From Phallus indusiatus (taxonomy: Eukaryota > Basidiomycota > Agaricomycetes > Phallales > Phallaceae), in the NCBI GenBank assembly GCA_027605045.1, contig JAQFWX010000054.1, positions 124,001 to 188,000 on the forward strand: a DNA stretch of 64,000 bases, read 5' to 3'. Position 1 is the stretch's first letter, and the number at the start of each line of letters is the position of its first letter. Shown here piece by piece: positions 20,397 through 32,707 of the stretch. The position numbers were made by a program, and so were the translations under genes. The notes under the pieces are model-generated. The model was not told the origin of the DNA, did not search any database, and saw only the letters and a program-made list of their open reading frames with translations.

Positions 20397-23300
20397 TCAC
20401 GTGATGTCGACCCGTCGTGCAGTTGCTGCAATCCTGAATCCGCAAGGATGAACAGCATGCTAGAAAAAGAAAAATTCATTTTATTTTAATAAAATTAATT
20501 TGCTCTTTTTATCCGGAGGAAGTTGTTTTTGGATGTCGCTCTTACCTGGTAATATTCTTGTATTTCGGCCCCTTCCATAACGAGCGCATCTCCATGACGT
20601 AGAGTCAACTCAATGACAACGGGAGGCGTCTTCCGCCCTTCTTTGAGCTGTCCATCATCTGACATCCATTTGCTGGGAACTGGCCGAAACTTCATTATTG
20701 CCGGCGAGCCCAAACTCAATGAGGCGACGATTGGTCCCAAATCCTTTTCGCCATCACTGTGAACTAGAAAATGGATGCATTAGAAAAAGAAAAACAAACG
20801 ACAAAAATGGTCTTGTCTTCGTACAGTCCATTTTTTGCTCGGCCATGTAGCCCGCACTCAGTACCTCGTTGAACTCTGGATTATAATCCAGTGCCAGCGT
20901 TGCGCGACTCCGGATGTACTCGAGAGCTTCGGTGACTGACTTATACTTGTTCAATTCCACTGCAGTACTTGTTTCAAAACGTTGAAAAAAGCCTTGAGAT
21001 ATGTAAAATTTTTTACCTGTATTATTCGTTCCCCCAACGTACTAAATAAAAAAATAATATCATCATAACGAAAGCCAATAATATATATGATCGAGTTATT
21101 ACCTCATATGGCTCTCCGGCTATGGTGCCCGGATGTTATCAACCCTAGCTTTATAATTTAGGAAAAACTCACAATTTTGCGAAAAATAATGCGATAACAT
21201 TCGACCCTTCACTAAATTAGTGGGTGTCAATTTTTTCAGGACATATGATTCCGAAAAGAGACCTACACTTGTGCTGCGGAATAAAATAGACGAGAAAAAA
21301 AAGGTCAGCACATAACATATTGCAGACACCGATAGGATAGGCTGAAGAAAAGAACCGCGCGGTCCGAATTCTCACTCACGGTTTTCATACTGTATCTCCG
21401 GAAGAATGATTCGTCATTGGATGCGTCTAACTGATACTGACGAAAGATTCCATCCGCGAGTTGAAGCGACTGTCCACTTGCTTTGATAAGGTGTATCCTA
21501 CCCCTAGAAGGATCTGAGGCCGAAAATCAGTCGAGATTTGAAATGATCTTACCGATTAAAAGGCAAAGTGAATGTAATACACTCATAATGTTTAGACCCA
21601 CTCCCCAACCTCGATATCTTTTCGGTAATTCCAGCTTCTTTTGAGATAAACCGCTCTACCTTGACATTTCTGTTTTGAGGAGGCGTTTGAATGACCGCTT
21701 TGATAGCGAGTGTATGCTACACCATTTTCAAATATTAGCCGCTAGGCTCGGAAGGTTCAGTACCCAATAATCGATCCTCACGTTGCAGTTACTACACTTC
21801 CAATAGGTCCAAAACTCTCTTAGTCATTTTCAGAATCAAGTAATTGAAGTAGATCCGGAATGCGTACGGACCTGCATGACAATTTCCCACATTTTTCACA
21901 CCAAAAGCCTTTCCAAAAATGTCGCGACGTTGCTATTTGAGGTTCCTCAGCGTTGTCGTGTATGACAGGCTGAATGGGCGGTTTGGGCCGAATTTCAAGC
22001 TTTAAATTCTTTACTGTTGGGGGATCTTCTCTCGGCGCCAAAAAAGCAGAGTTATAACCTTCGGTCACGACATTGGTCTTGTCCAAGAGCTGAAAGAAAG
22101 CACGACAACCGGACTGAGTGCATACCCACCCATAACCAAATATACTGACACTGTGTTTACCACAGTGCTGGCAAATCAATCCAAGGATAGGCATATTCAT
22201 TAATATGCATCTACACGAAGCTTTAGCAAATAGGTTTAATGAAGACGGTAATTTGGTGTACTTGTTGTCGTGTCCCTTAAGCCACCATGGGGACCCTTGC
22301 GCCTCAATCCAGCGAAATAGGAACTTCCAGCGAACGCAGTATCCTCTGGAGTTAACTGAGGAAGGCTCGGGCTCCTCTGTAAAGTCAGGAATCCAATTAA
22401 CAGTTAGTTCAATGTTGCTGAGACAATGGTTAAACTAACCCCATGCATGAACGATGTGATAATAACCCAAAACGACATAATTCATATTGTCCAAAGAATA
22501 TGGAAATAATCTATACCCATTACCAGCGATGAGAACAATAGCATGTGCCGCTTTCCAAGAAGATATGAGCGCGGCACAGGACCCGCCATCCGCGACTTGG
22601 TCTTCCACGAGAGAAACACGGCCAGTTAGTCGATCTAGGGCCGAATGACCGCCCCTACATAATGATAATGCTCCAGATAATGGTTGGTATTTTAGTGCTC
22701 ACATACCCATGCGAAATAATATATCTACCACCCGAGTGCCATAAGTCATACCTGAACAAAACAATCAATCTAGTCGGTTAGAAAAAAGAAGTTTGAGCCA
22801 GACCTAGCAGGATAACCATCAAGCAAATAACCCTCCGCTCGCTGCTTATGGGTATATACGCCGCCTTGATATGCACGGAAGTAACTCAATGACTCGCATA
22901 ACTCTTGTCGTGACTGTCAATGTTAAAAAGTGTTTAGTATTCCGAAACGATACATATATGCAAACTCAAGCGCACCTGCGCCCATACGGGGGGTGAATTG
23001 GGTAGCGGCGGCTTATGGAGCTGAGGATTTGAGCACAGAGAATCCCCTTGCAATGGAGGGAAATTTATTTTTGTGATTTGCGCAGAGATTGACCAGGAAT
23101 GTGTATCGTAGATTCCAGGAGGTCGTGAGTTGTTCGAATAATTGGTTTCGTCATGCGGGACACTCCAAGGAGTACGTGACGTTTGTGATGGCTGGATGCG
23201 TTCCCGTGAGTTATAGAAAGATAATATGTCTTGATTGCTGCGATCTTGGAGGGTTTCGTCGTCAGACTCAGGTGACATATAGTTCAGTTGGAAATTATCC

Positions 23301-25733
23301 GTTAGATCGTGGCCTTGCCGATCGCCTCCGTCGAGTTGTTTCCCTTGACTTGAGAAGGCCACATTTCTATAGCCATCCTCGTTATTCGAAGACAAAGGTG
23401 GTCCGGAATCTAAGCCTAAAAGGTCAGTTCGGGATTTCTTTCCAAGCCTATCGTGATTATCGTTTTCGTTCCTTATAAAGCTGCTTCCTAGATTGCTTTC
23501 GGTGTAAAGGGAAACCTGTGTTGAAGAATTCCTTTGAGAACATAGAGCTCCAGCTGGGGATGGTGAGGAAAATGCGGTTCTAGAAGAGGATGATACAACG
23601 GCGGTAGGGGAAGAAGCATGTGTTGGAATGTTGGCTTCATTGACGATGGAATGCGAACTTTCAGTCGGACTAACAATAGTTTGTATCTCAATCTTTTTCT
23701 TCTTCTTTTTTCCTTTTCCCTTTTTGTTACCCCCGACGCTTCCCTGGCTTTTGTTACCAGGTAGACGTCCTCGTTTCTTAGGCCTCGCATTGACATCCAG
23801 ATCAGTGTCTACACTTTCAGGCCTGTGCTCCTCTTGCTCAGGTGCGAACGAAGGGATTTTATTAGCACAAGCAGAATCAACGGGCATACATTCCTCTGTC
23901 TGGATGTGTGATTTCTTGTTCGTCTTCGCCCGTTTAGTATTACGCGCATTTGAAATGGAGGCATCGGGGTCCACGATATACTCTTCATGATCCTTGTTTT
24001 CTGTCCCTTTGTGAGTATCAGCTTCAGCCGCCCGCTTTCGCCCTTGGCCGCGTAATCCTTTCGCTGATTTCTTCTTTTTTACATTATGTACGGGTGCAGC
24101 AGCACTGTTATCGTCTAGCACAGGATGTGGTGCATACTGTTCATGAATCATACCTTGTGCCTTGGTTGCTGCCCCGCGAGACCTACGCCGCTGGGCCAAA
24201 GGAATGCGCAAGTGTTCGATGACATAAAGGGAATTGGGCATTATAAGAAAGGGTTTATCCCCTTTGTCGTTTCTGGCGCGCTGAGGCGAGCCTTCATGTT
24301 CCTGAACAGCATTAGCATCAGTAGCATTCGGAGAGATAACATCTGCATCTGAGATGGTGGTTGTTATAGGAGATCCATCCGCTGAGGCGTTGTTATCGTT
24401 CGATCCAAAAGCACTGGCAGTAACCTGGCGTGACAGTTGCATCGTGGTCGACTCGCGTCCAAAAGTAGTGTCCGACTCGCCGTTTACACTAGAAACGAGG
24501 CCGCGTTTCTTCCGGGGGGGCTCGCTTTCTGAATGTGGATTACATGCGGTTTTTCTTTTAGGCGGTGTGAGGTTCTCGCCGCTAGCATCTGACTGGACAT
24601 GCATATCGGTGTCGAGCGAGTAATCCATGGCTAGTTTGGATTTCCTGGCTCTTTTGGCTTTTTTCGGATGTCTAGGTTTGCGCTTCTTGTCAAGACAATC
24701 TCCTTCTTGAAGGATTCCCCTCAATGGATCCGTTAAAGTAGAAGGGGTATTTTGATCCGTAATATTATGGTATTGTTTGTAGAGGGACCCTGCTGACTCG
24801 GAGCAGTTTGGAGGACAGCTTGGCTATCGGTGTCTGTAGAACAAGAAGCCTCTTGTGTTTTGAATTGGAATTGCTCTGCTGTGTGTTATAATTAAATATA
24901 ATTAAACGCTGTAAATGTACTGGCCAGAAACACGAATTCTTTACCAGGTCCTTTGACAAACTCGTGGGAGGGCTCCTTAGTCACCGTGATACTGGGTAGC
25001 TCTTCATCAACGTCCGAGTCCTCAGCTGTGGGATGATAAGGGTGTTGTGGTGACAGCTTATGGCCCGGATCAATCTTCGCCTCACGATATTCCCCCTCGT
25101 TCACAGTGTGAAGAGAACTTGAGAAATGATTTGAAGAGCGTCTCTGGGATTTTCGCATGGCAAAACCATCAACTTTGATATTGTTGTTCAGCAGGGTCGA
25201 GTTGTCGGCGGGAGTGCGATCGAGTTCGACAACCACGTCAGTAACCTTGAGACCGCTCGGCAATACGGCCAAACGAAAATTCGACCGGCAAATGTTGAGC
25301 ATTTTAATTGCTTTCGGTTCGTCGCCTGACAGCAGGTACCAGGAAAAATCGGTGAACAAAGCGACTGATTCTGCTCTGGCAAACGCGGCCGGTACTAGTA
25401 GGCTGGTATGATTATCGCGGTCATCATGGGCTTGTGCACCATATATTAAGGCTTTAAACGTCCATTTTTCAATCCATTTAAACACCTGCGTCGCTGTGTT
25501 GGAAAGAGACGAACGTTCAGCGAATGTGCTATGTAACTTACATGCTGGTCTTGAGCAGAAAGTATGCGAACAGCCGCTGCCCAATGTTTTTTAGCTGCAG
25601 CTTCGTGGGAGTTATCAACAGTACCGTCTTTGCCATCGCTTGAATGTTCAGATCGAATGCTGTTGTACAAGGAGGCGTATCCGCCAGGAAGATTAAGAAA
25701 CTGGATGATGTTATACGTTGGGGTGCTGTCCAT
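20397..25733 (-). CDS. Multidomain AlkB-like dioxygenase with SRA-like region
   Basis: A 5.3 kb gene with about 15 introns. The start MDSTPTYNIIQFLNLPGG is spliced (25486-25541) to VFKWIEKWTF. An ordered N-terminal region is followed by about 600 disordered basic residues with AT-hook-like patches (ARPKKRGRLPGNK). The middle region (22913 to about 22300) runs FRAYQGGVYTHKQRAEGYLL, GGRYIISHGGGHS, VEDQVADGGSCAALI, YVVLGYYHIVHAW and CVRWKFLFRWIEAQG. That order resembles an SRA/YDG domain: GGY loop, DQ...N/ALAL, PVRV, YDGLY. Next comes a Cys-rich zinc part (CQHCGKH, CTQSGC, CEKCGKLSCR spliced to WKCSNC). The C-terminus is an AlkB-type Fe(II)/2-oxoglutarate core: HSD at 20753-20761, the distal His opening the last exon (20457-20459) and FRIAATARR. 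Role on modified DNA or RNA bases is inferred. Confidence 0.8.
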
Positions 25734-25978
25734 GGGGAGCTTGAGACAACAAGCAGTAATCCCGCAGGGAATAACTGATACCTATATTTAAATTGAGCAC
25801 AGGGAAGTAAAAAGGCAGTATATGGCTCATTGTCAAAGGGACATTCAGATTTCAATAGAAGGTAACAGTATTGACATGTTCAGAATGGGATGTAATCAAA
25901 TGTCTCGATCTAATATACGCAGGATATATTCTCTCTTCTATTACTGGACTAAGGACAATAAATGAATTGAGTCATCGG

Positions 25979-26660
25979 TTACTTCTGCCCAAGGGCATGT
26001 TGGAGCGCCTCGTATACGTCGATTTCGACCAGGGCTTCCATTTTGTCTTCCTCTGTTCCGTTACCAGCAGCCACTCTTTGAGCCTCAGTCAGATTGGCAC
26101 GAATAGCCTGTAACGTGAATATGAGGGAAGGAAGGACTTGAAACAATAAATAAGTAAACACACCTCGGGAGAGAATGTATCAAGTTCAGCAGCTTCAACT
26201 GCAGTGATAGTCAGCCTGTTGTTGGGATGGACAGTGGCAAATCCTGCGCTGACTGCAATAATATAGATATGAGACTCAATGGGATAACAGGGTAAAACTG
26301 GTACATACTGAACCATTTTTTGGCAGCACTCCCAGCTTCGATAACCTCTACAACGCCTGGTCGCAGTGCTTCCACGGAGGGTACATGGTTAGCTAAGATA
26401 CCCATGTCACCCGTCGCAGCCGGTACATTTACTTGAACAACATCTTGAGAATTGTAGAGTGACTATTCGTGGTTTTAATAAACATGGTGGAATTGCCGCT
26501 ATATAACAAAACGATCCGCGAAACGTACTTTGTGCGGAAGCACCAAAGACAAGGTGATTTTGTCGCTGACCGCCTCAGCGTAACCACGACGGCCTAATGT
26601 TGTTCGGGAGGAGCTTAATATCCGCCGCGAGATATTACCAGTCAACCTTAACGCAGCCAT
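25979..26660 (-). CDS. ATP16: Mitochondrial F1-ATP synthase subunit delta
   Basis: Part of the central stalk of mitochondrial F1Fo ATP synthase, homologous to bacterial epsilon. The start MAALRLTGNISRRILSSSR is a basic, acidic-free presequence for mitochondrial import. The beta-sandwich domain shows GDMGILANHVPSVEALRPG and SAGFATVHPNNRLTI. The C-terminal helices carry ANLTEAQRVAAGNGTEEDKM and end in ALQHALGQK. Three or four short introns interrupt the gene. The ATG is 110 bp from the divergent ATG6 start. Confidence 0.9.
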
Positions 26661-26770
26661 ATAAACGAGGAAAAAGTACGGAATAGAGGGAGGAAACCTT
26701 TTCGAAAGCTAGCCGAGCTGCCGGCGTGGACCCATAGATGTCAATTCCTTCCTTGAATCCTCAATAATCC
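26661..26770. promoter_or_regulatory. 110 bp bidirectional promoter, ATP16 / ATG6
   Basis: The start codons of ATP16 (minus) and ATG6 (plus) face away from each other across only 110 bp, so both core promoters must fit here or overlap the 5' exons. No TATA-like element was clear. Confidence 0.6.
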
Positions 26771-28502
26771 ATGACGTCGACAATATGTACCCAATGCAAA
26801 CAACCTCTAGCACTCGATACTTCCCTCGTAGATTTAGCACCCTCTGCGTACGATATGATGGCAAGCTCATTACCACAGACTCTGCATCAGCATTACCCCT
26901 CAGAAAAAGAGAAACTCGAGCAACTAGTTGCTCCGAATTCTTTGAAAACTGTCTGGCAAAATGCAGCAATATCGCCGGCTCATAACGTTTCTCAAAGGGC
27001 ACAAGAGAAGCTCCGCGACCCAGGAATCTCAATTCCTGGTGAATCATTCGTGTTATTACAGGACAGTGTCGTGCAGAACATACCGACACAACCAACCAAA
27101 TCACAAAGAACGCCACTATCTATCGCAAAAAATGTTATGCCTACCGCTGTCTCTTTGAACAAGAAACACTCAAATGATCCACCTCCAGCATCCCAAACAA
27201 CGCCACCCCAACCACCACAACCAGATCTTGCCACTGCACCTACCCTTTCACCCCTATCTCATCATCTCGAGTCAACGGCTCGAATTTTCAAGTTGCTTTC
27301 TAGTAGAACAGATCTTGATCATCCCTTATGCGCCGAATGCACGCATCTGGTCATAGCTATACTAAACCGACAACTAGAAGAGACCAAAAAAGAGCGCGAC
27401 GGATATCAAGCCTTCGAGAAGGAAATTAGGAAAGAGAGGGAACGTGAGGAACGTTCTCTTGGCATTTCAAGCATGCAAGAGAAGATCGATAAACTTAAAG
27501 AGGAAGAGCGGAAAGCAATAGAAGAACTTAAAGTTGCCGAAGTAGAACGGGCGAGATTGGACGAGGAAATCCGTGCTCTCGAACGTGAAGAACGTCAGCT
27601 AGAAGAAGAAGAAGCAGAGTGAGGATCTTATTTCCCTCATCATTTCTTGTTCACTTACTCACTTATCCTTTCTAGATTTTGGCGACTGCACAATCAAAAT
27701 CTTTTAGCTTGTGCTGAACAAACCGCACATTTGCGTTCCTTGCGCGCCGCCTTCGCGGCAGATACCCAGACAGTAGAGAAACTTCAGCGGACTAATGTAT
27801 ACTACGACGCCTTTTGCATTGGTAATGTGGGCATCTTTGGAACTATTAATGGTCTTAGACTCGGTAGGGCCAGTGGAATTGCTGTATGTTGTCAACTCAT
27901 ACTTCTATCGCAAAAAAAGCTGACACTCTTTTCATACAGATTGACTGGTCCGAAATAAACGCGGCATGGGGGCAATGTACATTATTATTGCATACCTTAG
28001 CTAAAAAATTCGATTTTACGTTTGAAAAGTGGGCGATGTTTACTACATCATAGATTTGAGTTCAGCAGCTAAAGCACTTTTATCCAATTTAGCTATAAGC
28101 CAATTCCCATGGGATCATTCTCGAAAATTGAAAAGATATCGGGCACTGACAGAGCGGTATACGAGCTCTATGGGTCTGGCGATCTCCATATTGGACGGAT
28201 ACTGCACAATCGAAGGTTTGACTTAGGGATGGTCGCTTATCTCGATTGTCTTCGTCAATTAATCGAACATGCTCAAATGCAGTACCCAAAAGCAGATTTT
28301 CCACATCAGTGAGTAAACGCGACGTCGTCTATCCGGGAATTTCCAGAGCTTACGACAACGCAGCATTGTCAAAGACAAAATTGGGGACGTATCGATCAAA
28401 CTACAGTTCAATCAAGAAGAAAGCTGGACGAGAGCTTTACGGCATGTTCTATTTGCGTTGAAGCTTCTTCTGAAATTGGTTACTGGTGGTAATCTCGGTT
28501 AA
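26771..28502 (+). CDS. ATG6: Autophagy protein Atg6/Vps30 (Beclin 1)
   Basis: Subunit of the class III PI3-kinase (Vps34) complexes in autophagy and endosomal sorting. The start MTSTICTQCKQPL has the N-terminal CxxC. The LSSRTDLDHPLCAECTHLVI block opens the evolutionarily conserved region, followed by a long charged coiled coil (27370-27625) and the BARA domain (LRLGR, then INAAWGQCTLLLHTLAKK). Family segments continue across introns: YKPIPMGSFSKIEK, ELYGSGD, then IVKDKIGDVSIKLQFNQEES and the C-terminal ALRHVLFALKLLLKL. The stop TAA is at 28500-28502. About five introns are seen; the fourth and last were placed because they restore these family blocks. Confidence 0.9.
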
Positions 28503-29101
28503 TTCGTGATAGGCAGATGATATGATCAGAACTTAGGTTTCGTGATGTCTTTTTTTATAAACAAAATCCATTATCTTACATCATCGTTTGTTTTTGGATT
28601 GATTTCCATGTAGGGCCAGGTCATATTGACACATATCCATGTGTTTTCTATACCAACAATCACACACATGTTGCACGGTAATTTGGCATATACGCTTTAT
28701 CTATCGCACAAAGGGGAGGCCTAGTTACGCTTAACACTAGAAGGACTTGCCTGTCATGCAATTAGCTTCCTAGTATGCCTCCCGTCGGAGGGATTCCGCG
28801 GGATTCATTTCCTGTACACGGAGCTGTAGAACGCTATTACATATATGTCTAAAACCAAGCAATCTAGATTTGCATTGATCGATCTCTATTCAAACACCGC
28901 ATATTTGAAATTCTGTGACAATACTACATATGTACTATGCACTTCTAGGTTTATGGCAGTCGAAAAATGTTCCGTGTTCACCGTTTCATTCAATCCCAAT
29001 GCAAAAAAGAAAGCATAGATGTTCAGCATAAATTAAGAAGAAAGTACCGCATTCATTTCCCTTCTTCCTTTCACAAAACGACTGGAAGGAAAGTGACTTT
29101 G
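28503..29101. other. Convergent intergenic region, ATG6 / GCS1
   Basis: About 600 bp between two converging 3' ends. It is AT-rich with T-runs after the ATG6 stop (near 28550). No open frame with a recognisable product and no RNA gene was found. Confidence 0.4.
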
Positions 29102-31968
29102 TCATGTCAGTCCATTTACTAGCCTTTCAACGGTGTGTGGCAAGAGATCGGGCACTTGACGGGTTCCACGTTCGCTGTATGAATGATATGTCAACAGCCT
29201 AATACAGCACGAAGTCCTAGTGCAACGTACATCTCATCGATTGCTCTCAATAAGTCATAGTTTATCTCTTCGCTAACGACCGAATCGAATTTATAACTCG
29301 GGTGTGACCGTACAAAATTGCGAATCCAAGAAGCAGCTGTAATTGATGTACCTAAAGAATTTGAGGTCAAATACAACCAAAACAAAATTTATCAAATGGG
29401 AATAAGTTTGTAAGGGAACATACCATCCGCTCGACTTTGGACTAGATTCAAATAATTGCGAATTTGGCTTATGACTTGTGGTTCCACATCCAGGGAGTTC
29501 AAATAGACATTGACTACACCCAGTAAGCCAGGAAAATCGCCCTGTGTAACGATGAACTAAGAAATTGTCAAAACCACGTAATGAGCTGACTTACCTTTCC
29601 ATTAAAAATTTCGTTAATTGTCATCTCTTCATACTCCGTTTCCACGGGAGGCCTTTCCAAAGTTGGCGGTGGTTCCACGTCAGGGAAACAGTTCCGAAGG
29701 ACCTTGTCTTTATAGCTCGGAAGGGACTGTTCACTGCATGGTGATGATGGAACACTGTCATTGGAGTTTTCAGAATCCGAGTTCCCATTGACTTTCGCCT
29801 TATCTAGAGAACCGTCGCAGCCGCAGTTGCACGGTCCTGATTTGTGTGTGTACAGAGAATTGATAAGACGTCCAGGTGCAAGGATGTCTTTTCTGAAATA
29901 AAACTTTTGTTTATTGATTGCGTCGCGTTTCTGTGCTCTGTTCATGTTCACATCCACCTAATATAATTAGTTTAGTTGGAAACGAACAAATCAATAGCCA
30001 GGGTCAACGTACCTTCGAAATCGGCATATAGAAATTCAAACCGAGACTCAAGATCGCCCGGGATAATAAAACCATAAACACTGAGAATGCAGCGTTCTCA
30101 AAATCAGTAATTTGCACTTCCATACTTCGGAATTCGACACGCCAGCCAATTTTAGAATTCGGTGGTGGAGGTTTGAATCGCAATGTTTGCCAATTAGTCG
30201 ATTGCAAATTCTTAGCAGGCGATTCAGTATATGACAAGAGACAGCAAACGTAAAATGAGTTTACCTCAAAGTGATCAGAACTAATGGTGTCATCCTGGTT
30301 GATCATCTCACTAAAGACGACCAAAGGATCTCTAATGAATAAATGCGCAATATGTTTTGCCAACAAATCATCAATGCCTGGAAGCTAGTCAATCTTGAGA
30401 TAGTATGACGGAGAAATGACGCGCTTACCATTGTTACGCAGTCTGTCAAAGATAGTTTCATCATACGGCAAAGGGTTATCGTTGTATTCAGCTCTGTTTC
30501 TCCAATCAAGGGAGATGTACGAGTCGACGCTGTCATATCTAGATTTGGGGATTTGAAATTTGTTCTCCTTCAGCGGCTACGTAGGACGTTCAATGATGCG
30601 AAAAGCCGATTAAGAAAAAAAAAGCACCTTGAGTCCTCTTTCTTCTTCAGTTCGGTCATCAACACTACCGGCAATTACGTTCCAACGGCAATCAACGTCC
30701 GCCAGATAGCCTCTCCAAGCAGGACTAGCTGCTGTCAAGGCTAGCTAGAAATAGGAAGTAAAAAGATATGACATGGTGGAATGAATGGACCATCACGAAA
30801 CGTACCATAATAGGACCAATCGGGATGAGTGCGTCATAAACACGCCGAGCTTCGGTGACATTACAGGCCTGGAAGGTCAGCTGCAGACAACAGCAGCCCA
30901 TCCCAAAACCCATAGCGTCCATGTAGATATGATCGACCAGTGCGGCACCATTCTTGGCTTCTATAACAAGTAATAAAAATTCAGCCAGGGGGTGGATAGC
31001 TAGTAAAGAAGCCAAACCTTGGTCTTCTGGGTATATGTCACGATCCCAAGGAATGGTAGGGTCGATGAATGGTTTGGGAGTTTTGGAATCGAAGAATATA
31101 GGCAAGTTAATGGCTACTTTCGAGCCTCGTCTTTCGCGGATATTAGCGGTGAGGGTGCTGCATAAATGTTAGAAAGGGGAAGAGAACCCGCCAGGGGGGG
31201 AAACAAAACTGACGGAAAGCGAGCATGTGGATTTGTTACTTCATGAGGGAGAAAAAGACTGTGACTGGCAATTGCATTGCGCGGATCATAGTATGGTTCT
31301 GTGAAAATCCCGGGAGCACCCAAACGGGGGAAGGAGGTCACCGTTAGAGGTATCTCATGTGGCTTCAAATAGCGTCTAGCCAATTTTCGTCTGGCGCGTT
31401 TTCAATTTAATTGAGACTCGTGACAAAATAAAAAAACCAAAACAAACCGATATTTCATATTCTTTTCCACTGAGAGAAGATCCTGTAGCGAGCCAGTGTA
31501 TGGTGCGCCAGGAGTCGACTCCAGCATATATCGACCGTACTCGGGATGGAACAGAGGAACGGCATTACTGCGAAAGACTTTCATTTAGACCAGTCTTAAA
31601 ACAGTTACAAACTGCTTACACATCAGGAGGAATATCGTTTGACACCTCGAGATCGGCCACAACATTGGCGAGCTTTTGCAGAATTTCAGACTGGCGGAGC
31701 GATAGACGGGCCGATTTCGTCTTGTCGTCGAAGCAAACGACCATGTACTCGACCTATAACGAGTAAAAAAAAGAATTGGGAAAAATGTGCCACATAATAT
31801 CGAGGTTGGCTACTGTACCTCATCCCCCCACAAAAGCTCGTCTCCCTGGCGATCTTTTAGTCTGGCCCAAATTTGGAGAAACTGAGTGATGCCATGAGAT
31901 CGAACGTGGTCTGCGAACTTCTTTCCCTCAGGCCACGACAGAGGCGTTCCAAGTGATAGCAATCCCAT
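29102..31968 (-). CDS. GSH1: Glutamate-cysteine ligase (gamma-glutamylcysteine synthetase)
   Basis: Catalyses ATP-dependent joining of glutamate and cysteine, the first and rate-limiting step of glutathione synthesis, in the cytosol. The start [17 protein letters not shown] is followed by WGDEVEYMVV, the Glu/Mg-binding start of the fold, then [27 protein letters not shown] and [19 protein letters not shown]. The signature [15 protein letters not shown] lies at about 30890. The C-terminus reads [30 protein letters not shown] and, through a final intron, [13 protein letters not shown], stopping at 29102-29104. The whole eukaryotic GCS fold is present. Around eight introns. Confidence 0.93.
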
Positions 31969-32707
31969 CGCAGAATGGCGTCAGCGAACAAAACCCGACA
32001 CGGGTTTTTTAATCCTCTCCAAAAACCGATTTGTAAGACAGTCCGATCTGCCGTAAGCCATCCTTCCATGTGTGGAAAACCAGGCAGTTCACTATCAAAA
32101 ATTTCTCAGAGGTCGTTACAAATACCCAAATTGCTTGCTAAACAAGCTTAGTAAAGTGTTCGGGTTAATTTCTACATGTCCACCCTGAAACAGATCCCCG
32201 GCGACGCGATGACGCATCCTCATCTGTCGGGCTGGCAACATTCTACTTGCTTGTTCGTTCTTTCCTTCTCGACGTTCTCTTCACGAATTATGTGCACAGG
32301 TTCACCGTTCCTTATCAATGTTCCGGATCACGTGAATAACATGGCCTCATTATTATATCGCTTCCCAATCAATGATCTATCGCCGTCTGCCGAGCTGAGT
32401 CTGACAGTCTTCGCGCCCAGTAAATAGATGCCAGTGTGGAACAGCCAATTGATCCACAGCATCTTTCAAACATTGTTGACCCAATGATCATCTCCACCAA
32501 GCTCCTTTAGTCTCCCACACGTTCGCCGTTTTTCGCTTTTCTTTCTTGGCCTGAGGGGGTGGCCCATGTTGCCACTTTCTTCTTCCCTGGAGGCTTCTGG
32601 ACATGCTTCCGGTTCATGGTATGTTTAGTGTGCCATCAATAGATAGTAAACTAATGACTCATCAACTTTTTTCTCCTGTCTCAGCTTCTTGGAATTAGAC
32701 CGAAGGG
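31969..32707. promoter_or_regulatory. Divergent region, GSH1 / membrane protein
   Basis: About 740 bp between divergent start codons. The right part contains a likely 5'-UTR intron of the plus-strand gene: GTATGT at about 32619 and a CTGTCTCAG acceptor at about 32682. The GSH1 promoter lies in the left part. A small frame at 32176-32427 has no recognisable product and I do not call it. Confidence 0.45.

Noticed and set aside
20397..25733. TET/JBP identity for the dioxygenase
   Set aside because: The HSD context, the LTLRHGDALVMEG block and the final HAVHPCGFR are AlkB-like, and no transposon linkage is seen.
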